Source: Garcia nutans (lineage: Eukaryota; Streptophyta; Magnoliopsida; Malpighiales; Euphorbiaceae). From it: a stretch of DNA of 64,000 nt. Location of the stretch: positions 23,567,501 to 23,631,500 of the forward strand of contig CANTUV010000032.1 in assembly GCA_947685225.1 (NCBI GenBank), read 5' to 3'. The notes beneath the pieces were generated by a model, which searched no databases, was not told the DNA's origin, and worked only from the letters and a program-made list of their open reading frames with translations. Positions 46,271 to 57,846 of the stretch are shown in pieces; position 1 is the stretch's first letter; every line of letters starts with the position of its first letter. Made by a program: the position numbers and the translations under genes.

Positions 46271-47825
46271 GAATTAGGCTTCTTTTCCCTTCATATCTTC
46301 AATATCCCCATCTTGAAAGGATGATTAAACAAAATCTTCTTCCAATCCTTTTCCCACCATGAAGGTTGCTGGTGGAGGTACTCTATTGAACCTTGGTAAT
46401 GGATTGTCTTTAGTGTTGGGCTTATTCGGCTCGGGTAGCTTGCCACTATCAATTAAATTCTACATCTCATGCCTTAATCGGGTACACCTATCAGTTTCAT
46501 GTCCTTGAGTCTGATGAAATTGACAAAAAGCCTTAGTATCAAATTTTGGGGGTAATGGACTAGGCAAAGGTCAAGGAGCCAATGGTTGTAACAACCCTTT
46601 CTTTTATTGCTTATCGAAGACCCAAGACAAAGGCTTCCCCAGATCTAAAAATTGCCTTCTATTTGCTTGACCAGTTGTATTAACATCAACTTCTTTTTAT
46701 GTGCTTTGATTGGCCAACTGGTAGTTCCCTTTCTCATTTCTTTTTATTGAAAAGCGATTCTTCTCCTTTTCTCACTCTTCACTTAGTAAACCAGCTTAGA
46801 GAAGATCTTTGAAGTCACGGATGAGTGTATGAGACATTCTTTCACGGAGATTGGGCAGGATGCCTCTCACGATCATCCTTATTTGATCAGATTCATCGGG
46901 CCTCTTCTTGAGTAAAGTGGCCTTATTTCTCCATCTCTTTACATAGTCCACAAAATTTTCATTCTGCCTTTGCCTAATGGACTCCACTTCAATTAAGGTA
47001 ACTTCCAACTCAACATTATATCCATATTGTTGGATGAAGGCTTTGTAAAGTAGATCCTAACTCTTTTGTGTTCCCTCATCTAATGTATTGAACCAATTTT
47101 GAACAATAGGATCTAATGAGAGGATAAAGTACCTTAAGGTTTGAGCCTTAGTAGCTCGGGCAGATTGCATGGCGGTGATATACTGTTTCACATGGAGATG
47201 AGGATTTCCGGTGCCATTGTACTTGGCAAAAGATGGCATCTTGAACTTGTACGGGACTTCTTCATCTAGCTCAAACAGTTTGTCGATCTCAGACTTCTCT
47301 TCCGTTTTTAGATTCTTCTCAAATCTCTTTTCTAAATCAGCAATCATCTTTTCAACATCGGATGTCTCTGTCTTTTCAATAGTTGCCTTCTCAACAACCT
47401 TCGGTTCCTTTTTGTCTTGAAGATCTTGGTAATATTGAGCCCAATCATCATCATCAATGATCACCTTATCATCATCAAAAAGCTACTTCACTAACTTTGG
47501 TCTTCCCTTTGTCCTTTGGTTTCTTAGTGCTAGCAGATGCCTCAACATAGTTTTCTAAGATTGCAGTCAATTGGTTCTTCATGGTCTCAGTTAGGGCCTC
47601 TTTGATTTCTTCCATCTTGGCATTGAGGGCTTCATCAACCATCCTTTGAATTTGTTCGAGCTCCATTATTTTTGGTGAGCAAGTGATTGAGTCGTTGCTA
47701 GATGCTTCGTCTCCGGCGTAGGTCGGATTGTTGTAAGCTTTAGAACTATCGTAATCCAGGGTTGTGAGCCAGAGAGGATCAATGAGATGAGATGCAAATG
47801 TATGCATGTATGCATTTATGCACAA
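46271..47825 (-). pseudogene. Tat/Ogre gag of the gag-only element (broken)
   Basis: Read leftward, a charged N-terminal part (47825-47475) ends at a one-base indel in a T run. The next ORF (47464-47057) has YKFKMPSFAKYNGTGNPHLH and QTLRYFILSLDPIVQNWFNTL, the capsid pattern of this lineage. TGG to TAG then stops it. The frame continues QRQNENFVDYVKRWRNKA (46796-47008) and, through further stops, to FCQFHQTQGHETDRC near 46485-46530, a C-H-H-C knuckle typical of Tat/Ogre gag. It ends near 46271 without entering a protease. The N-terminal start is uncertain; no better methionine is evident. Confidence 0.85.
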
Positions 47826-48814
47826 ACAATCAATGAAGAAAGATAATTAGGACTTTCCTTCCAACCTTATAACATCCACACACGAATGGCGAGTCTCTTT
47901 TCCTAGGTGTATGGTTAACAAAATACCATCATGGGGTATCTTGTTTTCGAATAAATCCCTCGGATGTTTCAACCAATAGTTATATTTTCGAAAATGATAA
48001 TTCCATTAATTAGGTTTTAATCCATTCAACCAACTAAAGTAGCTTTTATGCTATGTTGGATTAAAACGAAATTAAGAGGTTTATTATGAGTAGATTTCTC
48101 ACTTGAAAAGAGTAACTAATGGTTCATGCCAAAACAAGCCCATGGTTAATTTATTCTTAGTGTAAACTAGGCCCACAATTGATTTTTGGTATTTCATAAT
48201 TGATCTAATTATTTTTGCAAGCTCTTTGAAAAAAATGGTTGGGTGAAAATAGTTTTGTTTCTAAGCCCATTATAAAAGATTTTAGAAAAATGGATTTTGG
48301 GCTTAGTATTTGGGCCATGGGCAAAAGAATTTTTATTTTTACAAAAGTCTTATGTCCAAAGACCATCTTGAAAAATTTTGAAAATAGTTTTGGTCTTTTG
48401 GATTTTAAAGAAAAATTTATTTTGAGCTTGCAAATGTACTTAGGTCATATTAGAAAAAGAACAAACCAAATAAGCCATGATTTAGACTAAGATAAACTAA
48501 CCATAGTCAAACAACATGCATTTGGGGTAAAACCTAAGGAAAGTAACTAGGCCAATTACTTGAGCTTTAGTCTTTGGGTTAAAAGGCTTAGGTTCCCATA
48601 GCAAGTATATACCAAATGGTACGAGGCTATGAGTGGTTATGCCATGCTCGATCTCCATACCTTGAGTGAAAGTATGGTATCCCTTACATAACGTAACACG
48701 GGTAACACGGGCATCCTAACTCACGCACACAATGCAATCTAAAATGATGCAATGGATAATGTTATCATAAGAAAGAATAGAACAATAAAAAGACCAACGA
48801 AATCAACTTCCCTT
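47826..48814 (-). other. 5' leader of the gag-only Tat element
   Basis: About 1 kb between primer site and gag. The 83-codon plus-strand ORF at 48239 has no recognisable motif and runs against the element. This stretch probably includes the RNA packaging region, but no signal can be identified. Confidence 0.6.
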
Positions 48815-48834
48815 GTCCCCAGTAGAGTCGCCAC
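48815..48834 (-). other. Primer binding site of the gag-only Tat element
   Basis: On the minus strand GTGGCGACTCTACTGGGGAC directly follows the LTR end. This GTGGCGACTC type of site is characteristic of Tat/Ogre elements and has been described as matching tRNA-Arg; I recall that identity rather than having verified it. Confidence 0.85.
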
Positions 48835-51040
48835 TGTGAGCGGGGATTTTCACCCCCACTCCCGGTGGAATGGTTCTTGCGACTTCGGCACTGTTTAGGC
48901 TCGGGGCCTTAGAGAACACGGACCTAAGTCTGGAGAAAATGGAGTCGCCACCCGGACGGGCCAAGAAAAAGAAAGGGGTGGATGACTCGATTCCTACGGA
49001 ATCCCCAACCCCCTAATGGATTCGGAAAGTTGGGTACGTGTGGGGAATGTGAGAAATGGCCTAGCACCCCCCACAACGCCCAGTTCATTGGAACCGGCCT
49101 CCTTTACAGGTTCTAATATTATAAAATTCTTAAATATAACAATATTATCCATACTACACACAATAAAAAGAAAGCATCATTATAATAAAATCAAAGCAAT
49201 GTCCAAACAAAACAAAACAAATAAATGGACACCCATCCAAGGATGGAAACATGTCCTTACATCACATGCCTAGATAGGACACCCACCAAAAGGTAGAAAC
49301 ATGCCCTTTACAAAGGTTCTAAAATAGAAAAGAAAATTAAATTACATGATGTTTAACTAATGAGGTACCCACCAAGTGGAAACATACCTCTTACAACTTT
49401 TGGAAATCTAAATTAATTGATAAAAGTAAATAATCATTCATCATAAATAAATCATTCATCAAAAGTATTTAAATATCAATAAAATAAACATCCATCCATG
49501 ATAAATTAAATAAATCAAGTATTGAAATTAAATAAATTATAGCATAAGAGATAAATCAAAGCAAAATCAAATATGTAATTAAATAAAGCAAATAAAAGTT
49601 CAATTATAGCTACTATGAATTTTTATGGAGTTAAAATAAATTAGGGTTTTATGTTTTTTAAAGGTTGGTAAGACACTTTGATTAAACAAATTAAGATTTG
49701 AATGGTGAAATCATGAAACTAGGGTTTTGGACACTTTGAAATACTTTTTAATTCATGGTTTTAAATAGTGATGTAAGCTACTGTGTAATTTTAGAGTTTT
49801 TATGTTTTTATGGTTTTCAATGTTTTAAAAGAATTAGGGTTCATAAAAATTAGGGTTTAAGGTTTTAAAAGGGTTAGGGTTCATTATTTTAGGTTTAAAA
49901 GTTGAATTTTGAATTTTAGGGTTTTAGAATTTAGGTCACGGGTAATGAAGAATTTTTAGGGTTTTAAAAATCAATTTGATATTTTATGAAGTTTTATGAA
50001 TTTAAACAAAAGGATTGAAGTTTTTATAAGTAGAAAATATGTTTTTTAAGGTTTTTTGAATGAAATAGAACCTACTTTAAAATCTTAAAAGAAACAGAAT
50101 TTGATTTTGGTTTTGTTGAAAAATATGTTCAATTAGTGTTTTAAGGTCTTTAAGAAGAAAAAATATCAATTTTAAGTCTTTTTAGAAAATAAGGTCACGT
50201 TTTAGTGTTTTAACTTTGGAAAACTAAATTAAAGTTCTAAGATTTTAACTTTTGAAAAACACAAAAAATCCTAGTTTTAGCTACAGTGTAAAAAAAATTA
50301 GAATTTAGAATTTCATACCTTCTTTTGTAAGTTGCTCCAAAAACAATTCTTCTTGGATGAACTAGCTCCAAAGACAAGCCTTTGTTGCCTTTGGAATCCC
50401 TTTTTTCGTGATGCTGCTTTCCAGAAAAGATTTAAATTGAATTTCTTCTTTTCCTTCCTTGATTTGGTTTCAAACTTTCCAAACTCCCTTTGGATTTCCT
50501 CTCTCTCGGCCACCTCTTTTTTCTCTGCCTTTGGTCCTTATTTATAATGGTTTAAGATTATTTATTCCTAATTAATTAAGGTAAGTAATATTAATAAAAA
50601 AAAGAAATTAAACCTAATTGGATTAGGTTTCATAAAATTGCATCGAAAAATTTTGCGTTGGCAAAAACTGTGGCTGCGGGCCCATGGCTGGGGCCAGTAG
50701 GCTTGCCAGCCGGCAGGAAATTCCTGCGGGAAGTTATTTCGCCCGCAGGAATTTCCTACAGGTGAAATAACTCACCCGCAAGAAATTCCTGCAGGTGAAA
50801 TGCTAGTTGGCCGATGGGCCCGCGCGACCACTTTTCGCTGCCGATTTTTTTTTCGACTCCGATTTTTATTTTTATTTTTTGATTTTTATTTGTTTATTTT
50901 CATTTCTTATTAATAAAAATTAGATACTAAAGCAAAAAATATTTAATTAAAATTATTTTGGACCAATTAGACAACAAAAATCATTTTGGACTAAATAAAG
51001 CATATTGGATCGGATTGGGTCAAAAATTAAGGGGTCTATA
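48835..51040 (-). repeat. 5' LTR of the gag-only Tat element
   Basis: 2206 bp; ends CCCCGCTCACA at 48835 in element orientation. The first bases read TATAGACCC instead of TGTAGACCC, so the terminal TG is mutated. It matches 29996-32190 throughout. Confidence 0.93.
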
Positions 51041-51991
51041 GTAGCTCATATTCTTCATCATGTTTAGGACCTTGGAGTCCACTATTCCATCAATAGAAAT
51101 TGTGGCTACTTGGAAACCATTGAGAGGTCTCTCAATCATTAAAGCATTGATCACTTCATTATCCTCGGCCTCGATGACCACCATCTCATCTCCATTTGGG
51201 AACTTGATCTTTTGATGGAGTGTTGAAGGAACTTCACCAAGAGGATGAAACTAGGGTCATCCTAATAGTAGCACAAATGTAACAGGTATGTCCAAAACCA
51301 CAAATTCTTTCATAGACTCAATTGGACCAACCTTCACATCAACTTTGAAAGTCCCTTCGGCTTGCCTTTTAGTATTATCATAAGCCTTAATGGTCACTTT
51401 GGTTGGGCTTATATCTCTTGTTGACATAGCTAGATTTGGCAAGATTTTAAGTGGGCAAACATTTATGACGGACCCATTATCAACCATCACACATGAAGTC
51501 CTTTTTTCTTTGACTTCTACTTTGATAAAGAGAGGGCGGATGTGATCTCTCCTCCCTTCTGGCAAATCAGCGTCCGAGAATGATAACATTCCCATATCAA
51601 CTTTGCTCATCTTTTGAATATCTTAGCATTTCATCACTCCTTCAAATTTCACGAATTTAACCAGCTTATCTAGTGTTATGGAAGTGGAAATCGACATGCT
51701 AGCCAAAGCCTTGGCCATAAATTCATGGTGCTTCTTGGAAGTGGCGAATATGTCCCAAATACTATCACTTGCTTGGGTCCTCTTCAATTTCTTAAGAATA
51801 GTGTCATCTTCTTCTTCTTTATTCCTAATTTCTACTTCCTTTCCTTTATTAGCTTCTACTTCCTTGGGCGGTGGCCTTGCATAAGGCTTACCAGATCTAG
51901 TGTTCATCACCACATCTTCTTCAGGCTCATAAAAGGTCAATTCCTCCTTTTTGGGTTTAAGACCATCATCACTATAGCTTGAGTCCCAAAA
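51041..51991 (-). pseudogene. Tat/Ogre aspartic protease of the host Tat
   Basis: The ORF 52000-51623 covers the region between gag and protease, with DVVMNTRSGKPYARPPPKE and SIWDIFATSKKHHE. After a stop the ORF 51610-51257 gives DLPEGRRDHIRPLFIKVEVK, the active-site VMVDNGSVINVCPL (near 51470-51510) and VVLDIPVTFVLLLG. A stop where the family has LLGRPW follows, and coding sequence continues (PNGDEMVVIEAEDNEVINAL) to the insertion point at 51041. The D-N-G-S active site is usual for Tat/Ogre protease. Confidence 0.85.
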
Positions 51992-53133
51992 TTCATTCAC
52001 AAAATAGATTGCTCTTCTTTACCAACCATAGCTTGTGCAATTTTGCTAAACACCACTTCTTCTTTGGTTACTTCTCCATCTACATCTTGGAAAGAAGACA
52101 TGACAAAACTTTCATGCAAAACTCCTCCAATCATGAAGGTCGCCGGTGGTGGTATTCTATTGAATCTCGGCAATGGATTGTCTTTGGTGTTTGGCTTGTT
52201 GGGTTCGGGCAATTTCCCATTATCAATCAAATTCTAGATTTCATGCCTCAACCTCATACATTTATCCATGTCATGTCCTTGCATTTGATGAAATTGGCAA
52301 ATGCCTTAGTGTAAAAGTTAGGTGGAAGAGGGCTAGGCAAAGGATGAGGATTCAAGGGCTGTAATAATTCCTTCTTTTGTAACTTATTGAGAACCCAAGA
52401 TAGTAGCCTTCCAAATTCTGAAAACTACCTTCTTCCTCCTTGGACAGTGGCATTAACATCAATCGCCTTTTGCGTGCTTTGGTTACCAAACTGGTAGTTT
52501 CCTTTCTCATTCCTTCTTGCCGAAAAGCAGTTCTTCTCCTTTTCCCACTCTTCATTTTGCAAACCAGCTTGCAGAAGGTCCTTAAAATCCCAGATAAGTG
52601 TATGAGACATTCTTTCCTGAAGGCTAAGCAACACCCCTCTCACAATCATTCTAATTTGATCCGATTCATCGGGCCTCCTTTTAAGAAATGCGATTTTATT
52701 CCTCCACCTCTTCACATAGTCCACTAAGTTCTCATTCGGCCTTTGTCAAATGGACTCCACCTCCATTAAAGTAACTTCCAATTTAGCATTGTATCCATAT
52801 TGTTGGATGAAGGCATTGTATAATAAATCCCAGCTATTTTGAATGCCATCATCTAAGGTATTAAACCAATTTTGGATAATAGGATCCAATGAGAACATGA
52901 AGTATCTCAGAGTCTGAAGTGATATATTGCTTCACATGGAGGAGAGGATTGCCATTTCCATTAAACTTTGCAAAGGATGACATCTTAAACTTGTATGGAA
53001 CCTCTTCATCTAGCTCAAACAACTTGTCGACCTCAGACATTTCTTAAATATTCAGCTTCTTTTCAAACTTCTTTTCCAGGTTTTCAATCAACTTCTCAAC
53101 ATCTAAAGTTTTAGTTTTTTCCATGGCTAAACT
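51992..53133 (-). pseudogene. Tat/Ogre gag of the host Tat, N terminus lost
   Basis: From 53133 leftward it reads LFELDEEVPYKFKM near 53010, then decayed capsid sequence. An ORF at 52724-52425 begins MDYVKRWRNKIAFLKRRPDE and is followed by PEPNKPNTKDNPLPRFNRIP at about 52140-52220. A deletion near 52915 and several stops break it. The N-terminal part should continue beyond the far end of Athila C, outside the window. It is a close relative of the gag at 46271-47825. Confidence 0.83.
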
Positions 53134-53437
53134 TGTTTTATTAGTTTTTGTCATAAAATTACTATTTATTTATTATGATAATTATTGTTTTCTTCATGCA
53201 TTTTGGTAGTTTTAATCTGTTTATTTAGTGATTTCATGCATTTTGGTAGTTTTGGTTTATCCTAGTGTTTAGATCATTTTTGTAGTAGTTTTTAGTATGA
53301 TGTTTATGTGTTTTTGGTTAATGTTTTATTTGATTCTTGTTTAAAGTTTGTTTTAAGTGTTTGTTTTAGGTTAAAGTGCAAAAACCCCCTTGGAAGATCA
53401 AAACAAAGAATGAGGAGCATGAATCAAGCAAGACATG

Positions 53438-53900
53438 GCGAAGCCAAATCAAGCTTGGCCGTATCACCTCAAGGAAAATTTTGGCAAATCATGACATGGG
53501 CAGGAGACACGGCCAAGCCACTGGCCATGTCTCACCTAAAGGGCAAAACCAAAGAAACCAAGAAAGAAAGCAAAATTTGGCAGAAGCTGACACTAGCAGG
53601 TGACACAGCCAAACCACTGGCCATGTCACATGACACGGCCACAAGCTTAGCCGTGTCCAATCCTAAGCCAAGAACAAAGAAGAACCAAAGAAAAAAAAAC
53701 ACAAAAGCTGACACACCCAGGAGACACAGGCAAGCCGCTGGCCGTGTCACATGACACGACTAGGAGCTTGGCCGTGTCACTCTCATCTTCAAAGAACAAA
53801 GAAGACCAAAGGAGAAATAAAAGATGACACACCCAGGTGACATGGCCAAGCCAGTGGCCGTGTCACATGACATGGCCACAAGCTTGGCCGTGTCAGTCCA
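53438..53900 (+). repeat. Palindrome array in U3 of Athila C
   Basis: Inverted repeats of the GACACGGCC...GGCCGTGTC kind recur near 53505, 53601, 53631, 53723, 53755, 53838 and 53868. Short (loop AAGCCACT type) and long (loop ACAAGCTT type) forms alternate, as in the A/B LTRs, although loops and spacers have changed. The array ends about 50 bp before the TATA box. The 3' LTR has fewer modules. Confidence 0.85.
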
Positions 53901-53946
53901 TGAGACCAAAGAAAGAAAAGACGCCGGATTTTTAGCAAGGGATTTG

Positions 53947-53954
53947 TATAAATA
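53947..53954 (+). promoter_or_regulatory. TATA box of Athila C 5' LTR
   Basis: TATAAATA, repeated at 63416-63423 in the 3' LTR, downstream of the palindrome array. It is the strongest core promoter candidate of the window. Confidence 0.68.
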
Positions 53955-54974
53955 GAAGAATTAGGGCAAGGGGGAGAGGACTTCTTCTGCTTCAGCCGTT
54001 GGGGACTTCTTGAGCCATTCTACACACATTCTTTGAGTCGTTCTTCAATTTTCTCTGAGAACTTTTCTCTAAAACAAGAGAATTAAAGAAGATTGATTTC
54101 ACTTTCATTCAAACACTGTAGATCAAATTAGTTCTAGCCATTACATTATTCTTTTAGCAAAATCTGAGCAAGAGATTCTTCAGAAGCAAAAGGAAGATTG
54201 TAATTGGTTTTGTTCTTCAACTTTATTTCTTAAGTTCATTGAAATTTTATTTATGAATTCTTTAATGTCTAAATTAATTTATTTGAATTTCAATGAGATG
54301 AATTTGTTTGATAGCAATATTATGAACTAATATCGATCTAGTCTAGGGTTTGTATGGATCTACTATGATTGAATGGACTGGTTATTTCTCTTAATTGGTT
54401 TATTTCTTTTATCCTTAATTGAATGGATTAACGTTAATATACAATTGATTCGCCACCAATTATGTGTTTTAGGTATTTACATGAAGGATTGAGAAATGAA
54501 GTCTCATACCGGAATAATTTAATTAGGGACTTAGGTGAATTAGAAATATAAACCTAAGGAAAGGATCATTTTGATTGTAATAAGATTAATTGAAAAAGGA
54601 TTGAATGCGAGAGCTTATTTCCTTAATTTGATTAATTAAGTTGCTTAAAATCTGATCTTTGAAATTAAATCAATTGAGAGGAATAGCCATTCATACATAT
54701 AAATTAGTAGAGAAGTGTAAACCCTAGGCTTTTCTATTAAGTGAATCAATATATCTGTTCAATTTTCTTTCATTGCATTAAATTTAATTCCTTCATGTTT
54801 TCATCAATTGTTTAGCAATTTAATTTTATTGATAATTTGTTATTTACGATTTGATAAATAATTAAGCTTATCTAGTTTCCTTGTGAGACGACCTTGAGGT
54901 GTTCACCGAAATACTACAGCAGCCTCGTATACTTGTGAGTGCAGCTTTAGTAGTGTTTATTAGAGCGCAACAAG

Positions 54975-54995
54975 TTTTTGGGACTGCTGCCTAAT
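54975..54995 (+). other. Decayed primer binding site of Athila C
   Basis: TTTTTGGGACTGCTGCC after the LTR corresponds to TTTTTGGCGCCGTTGCC of the Athila consensus; the following GGGGA is missing. Position and flanking CTAATTGGCGTAATTG support the call. Confidence 0.7.
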
Positions 54996-55106
54996 TGGCG
55001 TAATTGTTTATCAGTCATGTATATATTTTAAATTATTTTTCATTGTTTATATTTTATTTTATTTTTCTTTTGCTATAAATAATTCCTTCTTTCAGAAATT
55101 TATTTT

Positions 55107-55849
55107 ATGCAAGGTAGGAGATCACTTGGAGTAGAGCTTTGCCCATTTATTTTAGAAATTCAAAGAGTGAAAAGGAGCAGAGAAGAGTTTGAATTGTATA
55201 CCGGGTTTGATACATATGAGGAAATTTCTGATTTTGAGTCGGATACTGTGCAATCTACCAATATGGGAGACGAGAGGCAAAGAACTATGAGGGATTTTGC
55301 CAGCCCTGTCATTGGGACTTCAACCTCATGTATAAGATTGATAGATGCAACAAGAAATTATGAGTTAAAAGAATATCTATTACAACATGTTGCCATCATT
55401 CTATGGAGTTCCGAATGAGGATCCATTGAATTTTATCCGGGATTTCTACTCCACCCTCAACACATTTCCATTGGGAGGACTAACAGAAGAATAGTTGAGG
55501 ATGAGGTGTTTTCCATACACATTAAAGGATAGTGTAAAAAGCTAGCTTATGATGTTGCCTAAAAATTCTTTGACAACTTGGGGCCAAGTAAATAACAAGT
55601 TTATGGGCAAATTTTACTCACATCAAAAGACAACTGAATTAAGAGGAAAAAAAGCCACATTTGCTCAATTGGATGGAGAGCCATTTCATGAGGCTTGGGA
55701 CAGGTTTAAGATGTTGTTAATCCAGTGTCCACATGATCACTACCCACTTCAACTGCTGAATCAGTTTTTCTACGATGGGCTGACCCAGCAATTTCAGAAT
55801 ACTGTTAATAATGCAGCTGGGGGAGCTATGGAAGAAAAGACAGCAGAAG
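55107..55849 (+). pseudogene. Athila C gag, N-terminal part (broken)
   Basis: It starts MQGRRSLGVEL, matching copy B from 6171. The frame is open to 55418, where an indel shifts it. Stops of the CAG-to-TAG and TGG-to-TAG kind lie near 55492 and 55543. The 55549-55863 frame carries NSLTTWGQVNNKFMGKFYSH and FHEAWDRFKMLLIQCP. It ends near 55849, where an LTR piece replaces about 420 bp of gag including the CCHC knuckle. Confidence 0.88.
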
Positions 55850-56804
55850 GGTTGGGTTGCTGACGATTTTTGAGAGCAAAGTTCAGCCGTCTGAGAGAGA
55901 TCTTAGGGTTTAAACATTTGTTTTCTTGGATTTTGATTTTACTTTGGATTAAACTAGTTTAGATTAGATTTTTCATGCCATTGTTTCATCCTTCTTGCAA
56001 GATTTGATCAAGAGATTCATCAAAAACTTCAAGGTGTTTGTAACTTGGTTTTATTCTTAAACTTTGTCTCTTTAGTTTCATTGAAATTGTGTTTATGAAC
56101 ATTATCATGTCTAAATTGATTTCTTTGATTATTAATGAGATGAGTATGCTTGATAACATCATGAACTAATTTAATCTAGTCTAGGGTTTGTATGGATTTG
56201 CTATGAATTGTATGAATTGGTTATTCTCTTATCTAATGATTTCTTTAGCCTTTATTGAATGAAATAATGTTAACATATAATTGATTGGCCACCAATTGTG
56301 TGTTTTAGGTATTAGATGATGGATTGAGAGATGAAATCTAATGCTGGAACAATTCAATTAAGGACTTAGGTGAATTAGAGATATAACCTATTAAAAAGAT
56401 TGTTTCAATTATAACAAGATTAGTTGTAAGAGGTTTGAATGCAAGAGCTTACTTCCTTGACTCAATTAATTAAGTTGTTGAGATTTAATCTTAGAAATTA
56501 AATTAGTTAAGTGGAATAACCGTTCATACATATGAGTAGTAAAGAAGTGCAAACCCTAGACTCTTTTTATCAAGTGAATCAAAACGTACTTTGCTATTAT
56601 TTATTTTTATTTGTTTTCAACTTAAATCAATCTTCTTCATTACTTTGCAATTTAAATTACTTCAATTACTTGTTACTTTTACTTTGATAATCAATTACCT
56701 ACTTTGGCTTCCTTGTGAGACGACCTTGGGGCGATCACCTTTGCTACAGCTACCTCATATACTTGCAAGTGACGCTTTGTGGTAGAGTTAATTTGAGCGC
56801 AACA
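55850..56804 (+). repeat. A/B-type LTR piece (R-U5-like) inside Athila C gag
   Basis: About 955 bp match 5081-6028 of the A/B LTR from the TTGGG...TTGACGATTT region to the exact terminus GAGCGCAACA. U3, the palindromes and the TATA box are absent. The left end falls about 22 bp after the start of the TATA box of the parent LTR, close to the expected transcription start. It is more similar to the A/B LTR than to the LTRs of C itself. There is no target duplication. ORFs inside are not genes. Confidence 0.85.
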
Positions 56805-57846
56805 GCAATCTTCAAATTAAGGGCAGCCTAAGAGAGGCAGTTTGGAGGATAGTTTACATGCTTTTATCCAAGTCAGTACCAAGAATCAAGAAATGAATAA
56901 CAAGAGGTTGGATTAATTGGAAACGTCTTTCAAGAAAGTGGAGATCCAAGTGGGACAACTTGCACAACAGATGCATATTCAACAAAAAGGAAAATTTTCG
57001 AGTCAACTTGAGCAAGCACAAGCAGTGACTGTTCTTAGAAGTGGCAAGGTAATAAATAATGGTGGTGAAAATAATTCTGTGAATGCAGGAGATCAAGAAA
57101 ACAAAAAGGAAGGAGAACCAGAGGACAGGGGTGATGGAGAAAAATCAATGGAGCAATCTCCTCCAGCAAATTTACACAAGGCAAGTAATCCTTACCGGCC
57201 ACCTATACCATTCCCCAGCAGATTGAAGAATGATAAACAAGATAAGCAATTTTCAGATATCTTCAACATGCTGTCTAAGGTAAGTATTAACTTACCTTTA
57301 CTTGAAGCAATAAAGAATATGCTGGCTTACGCCAAATTCTTCAAGGAATTGAACACAAAAAAAAAGAGGTATGAGCCAAATGAAAAGGTGATAGTATCAG
57401 ATGTAGCTAGTACTGTTTTGCAACATAAACTACCTCTGAAGCTAAAGGATCCTAGCAGTTTCATAATTAAAATTACTTTAGGTAATGGAAAGGGGATTGA
57501 TGGCATGTGTGATTTAGGAGCCAGTGTTAATTTGATGCCTTACTCCGTGTATCCTGAATTAGATCTTGGGGAACTTAAACCTACTAAAATGGTCTTGAAA
57601 TTAGGTGACAGATCTCTTAGATTTCTGAAAGGAGTTATAGAAGATGTGTTAGTTAAGGTTGGTGGGTTGATAGTGCCCGTGGATTTTATAGTTCTGGACA
57701 TGGAAGGAGATAACCCTACACCATCCGCACACACTATTCTACTGGGTAGGCCTTTTATGGCTACGACCAACACCTTGATTGATGTTAAAAATGGTAAATT
57801 GTCAATTACTGTCTTGGGACAAAAAGTTGAATTTTCTATTTTTTAA
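56805..57846 (+). pseudogene. Athila C gag end and aspartic protease
   Basis: Gag resumes where copy B has the sequence at about 7333. An open stretch of 309 codons runs 56917-57846. It has a hydrophilic linker, PNPYRPPIPFPSRL-like sequence, KFFKELNTKKKRYEPNEKV and the protease with CDLGASVNLMPYSVY (active-site DLGAS near 57510-57524), then HTILLGRPFMATTNTLIDV. One additional T near 57840 shifts the frame after VEFSIF. Confidence 0.88.

Larger units (their letters stand above)
29996..51040 (-). mobile_element. Gag-only (non-autonomous) Tat/Ogre-type element carrying Tekay-2
   Basis: Two LTRs (5' copy 48835-51040, 3' copy 29996-32190, minus orientation) enclose a primer site, a broken gag, about 4 kb of noncoding DNA with minisatellites, and a purine tract. 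Flanking GTAAC (29991-29995) and GTAGC (51041-51045) are a 5-bp target duplication with one later change. No protease, reverse transcriptase, RNase H or integrase is present once Tekay-2 is removed. Its gag closely resembles that of the host Tat, so it probably relied on such a relative for enzymes. Confidence 0.88.
27595..53133 (-). mobile_element. Host Tat: Tat/Ogre-type element, both ends missing, split by a gag-only relative
   Basis: Read on the minus strand, gag and protease lie at 53133-51041, the pro-RT linker, reverse transcriptase and two RNase H regions at 29995-27595. The gap is a nested Tat element. Diagnostic features are the FDGA...NNMVEYE archaeal-type RNase H after the normal one and YIDDMMVKS. 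The gag start is cut off by Athila C at 53134. Integrase and 3' LTR are lost at the 27595 junction. No LTR of this element remains in the window. Confidence 0.85.
53134..54972 (+). repeat. 5' LTR of Athila C
   Basis: 1839 bp, TGTTTTATTAG to GAGCGCAACA. The ends match those of the A/B LTRs, and homology resumes in blocks (start, TATA area, end), but the middle is divergent. It corresponds to 62705-64000. Confidence 0.92.

Noticed and set aside
53438..53900. CRISPR-like array of palindromes
   Set aside because: Arms, loops and spacers all vary, spacers are repeated rather than unique, there are no cas genes, and the location is a plant LTR.
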